The position numbers and the translations under genes are program-made. Positions 55,106 to 64,000 of a stretch of 64,000 nucleotides of DNA are shown here, piece after piece. The DNA lies in NCBI GenBank assembly GCA_047921175.1, contig JBLRWQ010000005.1, positions 1 to 64,000 of the forward strand. The letters run 5' to 3'. Source of the DNA: T1Sed10-7 sp047921175 (GTDB lineage Bacteria > Actinomycetota > Nitriliruptoria > Nitriliruptorales > Nitriliruptoraceae). The notes beneath the pieces are model-generated. The model was not told the DNA's origin. It worked only from the letters and a program-made list of their open reading frames with translations, and did not search any database. The stretch's first letter is position 1. The number at the start of each line of letters is the position of its first letter.

Positions 55106-55399
55106 ATGGGTGGACGTGACGAGCGGCGCTGGACGTTCCTGACCAACCACGCCCACGTCCTGGTGTGCATCGCCGAGAACCCGGACATGCGGGGGCGCGA
55201 GATCGCCGACCAGGTGGGCATCAGCGAGCGGGCGGTCCAGGGCATCGTCAGCGATCTGGCCGAGGCCGGCTACGTGCGACGCGAGCGCGCCGGTCGGCGC
55301 AACCACTACACGATCAACCTCGACGGCGACCTGCGGCATCCCCTGGAGGACGAGCACACGGTCGGCGAGTTGCTCACGATGCTCGGACGGCTGGCCTAG
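55106..55399 (+). CDS. Winged helix-turn-helix transcriptional regulator
   Basis: 97 aa from ATG 55106. The whole protein is a DNA-binding domain: RRWTFLTNHAHVLVCIAENPDMRGREIADQVGISERAVQGIVSDLAEAGYVRRERAGRRNHYTINLD (shown only by its pieces TNHAHVLVCIAENPDM, GISERAVQGIVSDL and RRERAGRRNHYTI). It resembles MarR/ArsR-type winged helices with no effector domain. It precedes the ion-transport cluster by 172 bp in the same direction and AT-rich candidate sites lie before both, so it is probably the local regulator. Confidence 0.82.
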   Translation: MGGRDERRWTFLTNHAHVLVCIAENPDMRGREIADQVGISERAVQGIVSDLAEAGYVRRERAGRRNHYTINLDGDLRHPLEDEHTVGELLTMLGRLA

Positions 55400-55512
55400 C
55401 GCACACACGCCAGGCGCGGTCCCGACCAGGGACCCTGCGCCGCTCGCGACGGGTCCGGGTGCCTCGGCCGTACCGCGGCATGCGCGACCTGCGCTCGCTC
55501 AGAACATACGCT

Positions 55513-55536
55513 AATCTTTTCGCGCAATCTTCTTCG
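55513..55536. promoter_or_regulatory. Direct-repeat site before the antiporter operon
   Basis: AATCTTTTCG (55513-55522) and AATCTTCTTCG (55526-55536) are near-identical direct repeats 13 bases apart start to start. A wider inverted pair CATACG (55505-55510)/CGTATG (55535-55540) brackets them. This island is far richer in A+T than its surroundings and lies 36 bp before the first gene of the operon, so promoter and operator functions are both plausible. Confidence 0.5.
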
Positions 55537-55571
55537 TATGATGGGCGAAGCGAACGCGAGGAGGTGAACGC

Positions 55572-55865
55572 ATGGTGGCAGCGAGCGCGGCGATGGCCGG
55601 CCTCCTGCTGCTCGTCGGCGCTGGCGTCGTGTTCCGGTCCTCCACGCGGCGTTCCCGCCTGCTCGGGCTGGCCGCCGTCGCGCTGGCGGGGCTGCTCGTG
55701 ACGGCCACGGCCGCACCCGACCGCGCCGCTGCTGTGGCCGTGACCACCATCAGCGCCGCGACCCTCACCGGCCTCCTGCTCGTCGCCCTCCACCTGGAGC
55801 GGGCGTCGACGCGCTCGGATGGTCAGGACCTCGACCTCCAGCAGGACCCACTGCGATGGGGCTGA
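55572..55865 (+). CDS. Small three-span membrane subunit, NuoK/MrpC/HyfE-like
   Basis: 97 aa from ATG 55572 with GGAGG upstream. Three hydrophobic segments, the last being VAVTTISAATLTGLLLVALHLERA (in part), fit the size and helix spacing of NuoK/MrpC/HyfE. The second-helix glutamate typical of NuoK is not seen. It overlaps the next gene by 10 bp and precedes three antiporter-type subunits, the order expected in Mrp- or Hyf-like complexes. Assignment rests on size, topology and position. Confidence 0.6.
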   Translation: MVAASAAMAGLLLLVGAGVVFRSSTRRSRLLGLAAVALAGLLVTATAAPDRAAAVAVTTISAATLTGLLLVALHLERASTRSDGQDLDLQQDPLRWG

Positions 55866-57310
55866 GCCTGACCGTCCTCGCGCTGCCCGCGATCGGCGCC
55901 CTCACCGCGTTCCTGGCGCCCCGGTGGCGCCCGGCCATCGCGCTGATGGCGACCACCGCCACCGTCGTCGCGTCGCTCCTGCTCGTCCGCGACGTGCTCG
56001 CTCGCGGCGCCACCACGGTCCGGATCGGACGCGAGCAGCTCGCGGCGGTCCTGGTCGTGGACGGCCTGTCCGCGGGCCTGGTCCTGCTCGCGAGCGGCGT
56101 CGCGCTGACCGCGATGCTGTTCGCCGCCACACAGCGGTCGGTCCCCGGCACCCTGCCGCGTGGCTACTGGCCACTGGCGCAGCTCCTGCTCGTCGGGCTC
56201 CACGGACTGTTCCTGGCCGGCGACCTGCTCACCGCCTACCTGATGCTCGAGTTGGTCGCCGTGACCGGCGCCGTCCTGGTGGCGGCCGGTGGCGGGCGGG
56301 CCCGGCTGGTGGCCGGCACCCGCTACTTCTACGCGGAGCTGATCGCGTCGGTGACCTTCCTCGCCGGCACCGCGCTCGTGTGGTCGCTGGCGGGCACGGT
56401 CGTGATCGCCGAGCTCCCCGGCCGTCTCGGCGCCGGCGTCCCGGCCATGCTGGCGCTGACGTTGCTCACCATCGGACTCCTGCTCAAGGTCCCGGTCGTC
56501 CCGCTGCACTTCTGGCTGCCGGCCGCGCACACGCTCGCGCCGAGCGCCGTGAGCCCGCTCCTGTCCACCCTGGTGGTCAAGAGCGCCTTCGCCGTGCTCC
56601 TGCGCCTGTGGGGCGCCGGGATCCCCGCACTCACCGGTGACGCCGTCGCCCAACTGCTCGGCGCCCTCGGGGCCGTGGCCGTCGTCTGGGGCGGGCTGTC
56701 CGCACTGCGGGCGACGAAGGTCAAGGTCGTGATCGCCTACTCGACCGTGGCGCAGCTCGGCCTGCTGCTGCTGGCGGTGCCGATGGTCGTGGCCGGCTCC
56801 CACGAGGCCTGGCTCGGGGCCGTGGTGCACGCCATCGCCCACGCGCTGCCGAAGGCCGCGGCGCTGCTGGCGGTCGCGTTGCTCGCCCACCACCTCGGTG
56901 GGGACACCGTCGACCACCTCGAGGGTGCGGCGGTCCGCCGACCGCTGGCTGCGTTCGCCCTGGGGGTCGCCGCCGTGAGCCTGATCGGCCTGCCGCCGAC
57001 GGGCGGCTTCGTCGCGAAGTGGTACCTGGTCGTCGCGAGCATCACCACCGGGCAGTGGTGGTGGGCGGCGACGATCGTGCTCGGCAGCCTGCTCACCGGC
57101 GCCTACCTGGCGCGGCTGCTGCAGCGCGGCTTCGCCGCGGTGCCGACGGCCGTCCCACAGGCGCGACCCCGCGGCCGCTCGGGCGACGTGCTCGCGCTCG
57201 CGCTCGCCTCCTCGGGGCTGGTGCTCGGGCTGTACCCGGACCGTCTCGTCGCGCTGCTCGAGGTCGGTGCCCCGCTCGCGCTCGGCACGGGAGGGATGGC
57301 GCATGGCTGA
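55856..57310 (+). CDS. Complex-I-type antiporter subunit, ND2/ND4-like (first of three)
   Basis: 484 aa, about fourteen membrane segments. Proton_antipo_M core with TM5-type Glu132 (LLTAYLMLELVAV), Lys211 in GLLLKVPVVPLHFWLP and Lys242 in STLVVKSAFAVLLRL, then the TM11-type AYSTVAQLGLLLL. These are the buried charged residues that carry protons in complex I antiporter subunits. It starts within the last 10 bp of the small subunit gene and overlaps the next by 8 bp. Related subunits occur in Mrp antiporters, formate hydrogenlyase and complex I. Confidence 0.88.
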   Translation: MGLSLTVLALPAIGALTAFLAPRWRPAIALMATTATVVASLLLVRDVLARGATTVRIGREQLAAVLVVDGLSAGLVLLASGVALTAMLFAATQRSVPGTLPRGYWPLAQLLLVGLHGLFLAGDLLTAYLMLELVAVTGAVLVAAGGGRARLVAGTRYFYAELIASVTFLAGTALVWSLAGTVVIAELPGRLGAGVPAMLALTLLTIGLLLKVPVVPLHFWLPAAHTLAPSAVSPLLSTLVVKSAFAVLLRLWGAGIPALTGDAVAQLLGALGAVAVVWGGLSALRATKVKVVIAYSTVAQLGLLLLAVPMVVAGSHEAWLGAVVHAIAHALPKAAALLAVALLAHHLGGDTVDHLEGAAVRRPLAAFALGVAAVSLIGLPPTGGFVAKWYLVVASITTGQWWWAATIVLGSLLTGAYLARLLQRGFAAVPTAVPQARPRGRSGDVLALALASSGLVLGLYPDRLVALLEVGAPLALGTGGMAHG

Positions 57311-58811
57311 GCTGAGCGTGACCAGCGCCATGCCGGTCCTGCTGCTGCTGACCTCGCTCGTCCCGGCGGGGGTGATCTTCCTCCTGCCGGAGGAGCGCGA
57401 GGTCGCGCGCCGCGTCATCAACATGGCCGGCGCCGTCGCCAAGGTGGCGCTGACCGGCGTGGTCATCGCCGGGTACCTCGATGGTGTCACCTACGAGTGG
57501 CGGCGCACGCTGCTGCCCGGGATCGACCTGGTGCTCCGCGTGGACACCATCCCGCTGCTGTTCGTGACCCTGTCCTCGTTGCTGTGGCTGACCACGACCG
57601 TGTACGCCATCGGCTACCTCGAGGCTGGCGAGCGGCGCTCCCGGTTCTTCGGCTTCTTCAGCCTGTGCGTGACCGCCACCATCGGCATCGCGCTGGCCGG
57701 CAACCTCGTCACGTTCCTGCTGTTCTACGAGCTGCTGACGTTGGCGACCTACCCGCTGGTGGTCCACCAGGGCACCCGACGCGCGCTGCTCGGCGGGCGC
57801 GCCTACCTGCTCTACAGCGTGACCGGCGGTGCGGTGCTGCTGCTCGCGATCGCGTGGCTGCACGCGCTGGCCGGGCCGGTGGAGTTCCTCGAGTACGCAC
57901 CGCTCGCCGGCCTCGTCGACAGCGACCGTGCCTCGCTGATCTGGATCTTCGTGCTGCTGGTGACCGGGCTCGGGGTCAAGACCGCGATCGTGCCGCTGCA
58001 CGGCTGGCTCCCGAAGGCGATGGTGGCTCCCGCGCCGGTCAGCTCGCTGCTGCACGCGGTCGCGGTCGTCAAGGCGGGCGCCTACGGCATCGTGCGGGTC
58101 GTCTACGACCTCTACGGCTTCTCCCTCGCGGTCGAGCTGGGGCTGCTGCTGCCGCTGCTCGTGGTCGCGTCGATCACGATCGTGTACGGCTCCCTGCGCG
58201 CGCTCGCGCAGGACGACCTCAAGCGGCGGCTCGCCTACTCCACCGTGAGCCAGCTGTCCTACATCGTGCTCGGCGTCGGCATCGCCAGCCTGGCCGGCGT
58301 GAGCGGCGGCCTGATGCACCTGATCCACCAGGGCATCCAGAAGGTCACGCTGTTCTACGCCGCCGGCAACCTGGCCAAGACCCTCGGGGTCACGCGGATC
58401 AGCCAGCTCGACGGGGTCGGGCGGCGCCTGCCGGTGACCATGACCGCCTTCACCATCGCGGCGCTCGGCATGATCGGCATCCCCCCGACCGCCGGCTTCG
58501 TGACGAAGTGGCACCTCGGGCTCGGCAGCCTCGAGGCCGGGCAGGGCTGGGTGATCGGCGTGCTGCTGCTCTCCAGCGTGCTGAACGCCGCCTACTTCCT
58601 GCCGGTGCTGGCCCGGATCTGGTTCCGGCGCCCCGAGGCGGCCGGAGCCGGACCGGTCCGGATCGAGCGCGGGCTCGAGCGCGACCCGTGGCTGGTGCTG
58701 CCCGCGGTGGCGACGGGCCTGAGCGTGCTGGTCGTCGGCCTGCTCGCCGGCGCCCCGCTCAGCCCGGCCAGCTGGGCCACCTCGATCGCCGAGGAGGTGG
58801 TGGGACCGTGA
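57303..58811 (+). CDS. Complex-I-type antiporter subunit, ND4/ND5/MrpD-like (second of three)
   Basis: 502 aa from ATG 57303. All buried charges are kept: Glu143 in LLFYELLTLATYPLVVH, Lys226 in GLGVKTAIVPLHGWLPKAM, Lys257 in HAVAVVKAGAYGIVR, and DDLKRRLAYSTVSQLSYIVLG. This is the most canonical of the three and closest in style to MrpD/HyfF. It is overlapped by the preceding and following genes (8 and 4 bp), implying a stoichiometric complex. Confidence 0.9.
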   Translation: MAELSVTSAMPVLLLLTSLVPAGVIFLLPEEREVARRVINMAGAVAKVALTGVVIAGYLDGVTYEWRRTLLPGIDLVLRVDTIPLLFVTLSSLLWLTTTVYAIGYLEAGERRSRFFGFFSLCVTATIGIALAGNLVTFLLFYELLTLATYPLVVHQGTRRALLGGRAYLLYSVTGGAVLLLAIAWLHALAGPVEFLEYAPLAGLVDSDRASLIWIFVLLVTGLGVKTAIVPLHGWLPKAMVAPAPVSSLLHAVAVVKAGAYGIVRVVYDLYGFSLAVELGLLLPLLVVASITIVYGSLRALAQDDLKRRLAYSTVSQLSYIVLGVGIASLAGVSGGLMHLIHQGIQKVTLFYAAGNLAKTLGVTRISQLDGVGRRLPVTMTAFTIAALGMIGIPPTAGFVTKWHLGLGSLEAGQGWVIGVLLLSSVLNAAYFLPVLARIWFRRPEAAGAGPVRIERGLERDPWLVLPAVATGLSVLVVGLLAGAPLSPASWATSIAEEVVGP

Positions 58812-60538
58812 CCGTCGTGCTGTGGCTCGCACCGCTGGTGCTCCCGCTGCTGCTGGCCGGGGTCGTGACCGCACGCCCGGGGCCGCGCAGCTGGGCGCTG
58901 CTCGCCGTGGCGCCGCTGCCGGCGCTCGTGCTGGCGCTGGTCGGCCCCGTGCTCGACCCGCCCGCGCTGCCGTGGTTGCTGCTCGAGGTCCACCTCGCCC
59001 TGGACGGCGTCGGACGGCTCCTGCTCGTCCTCACGGCGCTGGCCTGGACCGTCGCCGGCGTCTACAGCCGGGCCGAGGTGGAGCAGCAGGGCGGGTACGC
59101 GGCCTGGTGGCTGCTGTCGCTCAGCGGCAACGTCGGCGTGCTCCTGGCCGACGACGTCCTGACCTTCTACACCGCGTTCGTGGTCATGACCCTGGCCGCC
59201 TACGGGCTGGTGGTCCACACGCGCACGGCCACCTCCCGACGGGCGGGACGCGCCTACCTCGTCCTCGGGGTGGCCGGGGAGACGCTCCTGCTCGCCGGCC
59301 TGCTGCTGGCCGTCGCCGATGCCACCGGGCTGCGCCTGCCGGAGGTCGCCACCGCCGTCGCCAGCTCCGACCAGCGCGACCTCATCGTGGGCCTGCTGGT
59401 AGCCGGGTTCGGCATCAAGGCGGGGCTGCTCGGCCTGCACGTCTGGCTCCCGCTCGCGCACCCTGCCGCCCCGTTCCCCGCCAGCGCCGTGCTCAGCGGG
59501 GCGATGATCAAGGCCGGCCTCGTCGGCTGGCTGCGGCTGCTGCCGGTCGGCGAGGTCGCGCTGCCCGCCTGGTCCACGCTGCTGGTGGGGCTCGGGCTCG
59601 CCGGAGCGTTCGTCGGCGTCCTGCTCGGGCTGACCCACACCTCCCCCAAGGTGCTGCTGGCCTACTCCAGCGTGAGCCAGATGGGGTTCGTCGCCCTGCT
59701 CGTCGGGGTCGCCATCGGCACGCCCGCGGTCGCGCCGATCGCGGCCGCGGCCGCGGCCGCCTACGCGCTGCACCACGGGCTCGCGAAGGCGGTGCTGTTC
59801 CTCGGCGTCGGGCTGTGGGCACGGGCGACGCGGCCGCGGCAGCGTTCGCTGCTGCTCGGCGGGATCGTGGTCGCCGGCGCGTCCCTGGCGGGGCTGCCGC
59901 TGACCAGCGGAGCGTTCGCCAAGGCCTGGATGAAGGACAGCGTGGCGTTGGGCGCGCTCCCCGCGGGCGTCACGACCGCCACCTCGCTGGCTGCCGCCGG
60001 CACGACGCTGCTGATGCTCCGGCTGCTGGTGCTGCTGCGGGCGCAGCCGGTCCCGGCGCAGCACCAGCGCATCGTGCTCGGGCCCTGGCTGGCGCTGTCC
60101 GGCACGGTCGTGGCCCTCACCCCCGTGCTGGTACCACGCCTGCTGGCCGAGCTGCCGCTGCCGAGCTCGTCCTCCCTGATCCGCGACGCCCTGTGGCCGG
60201 CGCTGCTCGGCGCCGGCCTGGCCGCCGCCGCCGTCACCGTGGCCCGCCGGACGAGCCTGCGGCTGCCAACGGTCCCAGCCGGCGACCTCGTCGTGCTGGA
60301 GGAGCGGGCGGTCGCAGGGCTCGCCGACGGCCTGGCACGCACCTGCGTCCCGGTGGTCGCCGCCACGATCCAGGCGTCCCTGTCGCTGCGGGACGCCGTC
60401 GCCCGGCTCGCACGGCACGGCCCACTCCTCGACCGGATCGAGGACCGCCTGACCCGCTGGTCGACCGGTGGGGCGATGGTCGCCCTGGTGGCCGCGGCCC
60501 TCCTGCTGGCCCTCAGCCTCGATCCGCCCACGCCCTGA
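58808..60538 (+). CDS. Complex-I-type antiporter subunit, divergent (third of three)
   Basis: 576 aa from GTG overlapping the preceding stop (GTGA). Lys204 (FGIKAGLLGLHVWLP) and Lys235 (GAMIKAGLVGWLRL) and the AYSSVSQMGFVALL segment are present. The TM5 glutamate found in the two sister subunits is replaced by Val125 (TAFVVMTLAAYGLVVH). A C-terminal extension (~100 aa beyond the antiporter core) has an amphipathic helix and a last membrane span (MVALVAAALLLALSL). The changed residue suggests a structural or regulatory role rather than a full proton channel. Confidence 0.86.
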   Translation: MTVVLWLAPLVLPLLLAGVVTARPGPRSWALLAVAPLPALVLALVGPVLDPPALPWLLLEVHLALDGVGRLLLVLTALAWTVAGVYSRAEVEQQGGYAAWWLLSLSGNVGVLLADDVLTFYTAFVVMTLAAYGLVVHTRTATSRRAGRAYLVLGVAGETLLLAGLLLAVADATGLRLPEVATAVASSDQRDLIVGLLVAGFGIKAGLLGLHVWLPLAHPAAPFPASAVLSGAMIKAGLVGWLRLLPVGEVALPAWSTLLVGLGLAGAFVGVLLGLTHTSPKVLLAYSSVSQMGFVALLVGVAIGTPAVAPIAAAAAAAYALHHGLAKAVLFLGVGLWARATRPRQRSLLLGGIVVAGASLAGLPLTSGAFAKAWMKDSVALGALPAGVTTATSLAAAGTTLLMLRLLVLLRAQPVPAQHQRIVLGPWLALSGTVVALTPVLVPRLLAELPLPSSSSLIRDALWPALLGAGLAAAAVTVARRTSLRLPTVPAGDLVVLEERAVAGLADGLARTCVPVVAATIQASLSLRDAVARLARHGPLLDRIEDRLTRWSTGGAMVALVAAALLLALSLDPPTP

Positions 60539-60556
60539 CCCGGACGACCGCCGGTC

Positions 60557-60596
60557 CCCCGACCTCACCGACCCCGACCTCACCGACCCCGACCTC
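60557..60596 (+). repeat. Tandem 15-bp repeat (about 2.7 copies) before the P-type ATPase gene
   Basis: CCCCGACCTCACCGA occurs at 60557-60571 and 60572-60586, with a third partial copy CCCCGACCTC at 60587-60596. It lies in the 79-bp gap between the antiporter operon and the ATPase start. In the ATPase frame it would read PDLTD repeats, but the ribosome binding site and ATG lie after it. Confidence 0.75.
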
Positions 60597-60617
60597 GCTC
60601 GCACGGAAGGACCCGAC

Positions 60618-63359
<2,742 letters not shown>

Positions 63360-63389
63360 CCATCCATCCGCTGACGGAGGTTCCACGTC

Positions 63390-63950
63390 ATGTCCCCCAC
63401 TCCATCCACGTCAACGAAGAGCCACGCGAGCGGCCACCGTGCACGCACGCCCGTGGCCCGCGGCATCGAGCTGTTCCTCCGGCTCGATGACGCGCTGGTC
63501 GCCTGGCTGCGCCGGGTCAGCGTGCCCCTGATGCGCATCGTGCTCGGGCTGGTGTTCGTCTGGTTCGGAGCGCTGAAGGTGATCGGCTACACGCCGGCGA
63601 CCGAGCTGATCGCCGGCACGGTCTACCTGTTCGACCCCGCCACGTTCGTCCGGCTGCTCGGGGCCGTCGAGGTGCTGATCGGCATCGGGTTCCTGACCAA
63701 CCGGGCGATGCGACTCGTGCTGCTGCTGTTCACCGGGCTGATGGTCGGCACCGGGCTGACCTTCGTGATGCTGCCGGAGCTGATGTTCGCCGGGAGCAAC
63801 CCGCTGCTGATCACCGTCGAGGGCGGCTACGTGGCCAAGAACGTGGTGCTGCTGGTCGCGGGCATGGTCGTCGCCTCACAGCTGCACCCGCCGGCCGTGG
63901 CGCGGGTGGCCACCACCGACCCGGCGGGAACGACCGACGCGGGCTCGTGA
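63390..63950 (+). CDS. DoxX/YkgB-like membrane protein
   Basis: 186 aa with four membrane segments: MRIVLGLVFVWFGALKVIGY, FVRLLGAVEVLIGIGFLT, LVLLLFTGLMVGTGLTFVML (in part) and VAKNVVLLVAGMVVASQL. The WFGALKVIG and PLLITVEGGYVAKNVVLL motifs match the DoxX/YkgB (DUF417-like) small membrane family. Function uncertain; members are linked to quinol/thiosulfate or chlorination-stress responses. It starts 30 bp after the ATPase stop and probably belongs to the same transcript. Confidence 0.82.
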   Translation: MSPTPSTSTKSHASGHRARTPVARGIELFLRLDDALVAWLRRVSVPLMRIVLGLVFVWFGALKVIGYTPATELIAGTVYLFDPATFVRLLGAVEVLIGIGFLTNRAMRLVLLLFTGLMVGTGLTFVMLPELMFAGSNPLLITVEGGYVAKNVVLLVAGMVVASQLHPPAVARVATTDPAGTTDAGS

Positions 63951-63970
63951 CCCTCCGGACGACCACGGGT

Positions 63971-64000
63971 CACAGCCCGAGGAGCCCCCGGAGCCGGTCG
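63971..64000 (-). CDS. Possible C-terminus of a minus-strand gene (right edge)
   Basis: Reading leftward from the edge, one frame gives DRLRGLLGL and a TGA stop at 63971-63973. Only ten codons are in view. It is compatible with the end of a convergent gene but cannot be confirmed here. Confidence 0.3.

Overview
The window is a dense stretch of bacterial chromosome with very high G+C (strong G/C bias at third codon positions and many GTG starts). Gene content points to the Actinomycetota: a DtxR-type repressor beside a ferric-iron ABC importer, monomeric NADP isocitrate dehydrogenase, type-2 LeuA with an attenuator leader, a lysine/alanine-tailed HBHA/histone-like protein, an NlpC/P60 wall hydrolase, paired dynamin-like GTPases and a corynebacterial-type ArsR. 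The lineage within the phylum cannot be fixed from sequence alone. No rRNA, tRNA, insertion sequence, phage or CRISPR was recognised; this reads as core and semi-core chromosome.

Layout. 1-8.7 kb: circularly permuted ATP-grasp protein (cut by the left edge), small unknown, FabL-like reductase, RecD2-type helicase coupled to a membrane protein, saccharopine-dehydrogenase-like protein, lysine-rich coiled-coil protein, YqeY. 8.8-13.3 kb: leucine-degradation operon (methylcrotonyl-CoA carboxylase beta and alpha, HMG-CoA lyase). 13.2-16.3 kb (minus): GroES-like, HisC-like, TlpA-like and alpha/beta hydrolase genes, mostly with 4-nt overlaps. 16.3-21.1 kb: iron module with a DtxR-family regulator, importer ATPase, permease and binding protein, and two DtxR-box-like sites. 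21.3-32.3 kb (plus): isocitrate dehydrogenase, MpaB/DUF2236 protein, inositol-3-phosphate synthase, RlmA-like and other methyltransferases, HAD phosphatase, two tandem ferredoxin-NADP reductases. 32.3-36 kb: CPBP protease and an arsenic module (arsM and a Cys-Cys leader peptide divergent from arsR, with two operator-like palindromes). 36-41.8 kb: DusB, Maf, PGPGW protein, NlpC/P60, MetZ, DUF1622. 41.8-46.4 kb: paired GTPases and an orphan soluble histidine kinase. 46.4-50 kb (minus): leuA with Leu leader peptide, then metP-metS. 50-55 kb: peroxiredoxin, hydrolases, polysaccharide deacetylase, membrane proteins. 55.1-63.95 kb: a winged-helix regulator followed by an ion-transport cluster: a NuoK/MrpC-like small subunit, three different complex-I-type antiporter subunits, a P2-type ATPase and a DoxX-like protein.

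The most unusual unit is the 55.1-63.95 kb cluster. It has three ND2/ND4/ND5-type subunits with none of the recognisable hydrogenase, NADH-module, DabA or remaining Mrp subunits. One antiporter subunit lacks the conserved TM5 glutamate, and the adjoining P-type ATPase lacks most Ca2+ ligands. AT-rich sites sharing a short motif precede both the regulator and the operon. The best-supported regulatory finds are the leuA attenuator, the arsenic leader/operator region and the two DtxR-box-like sites.
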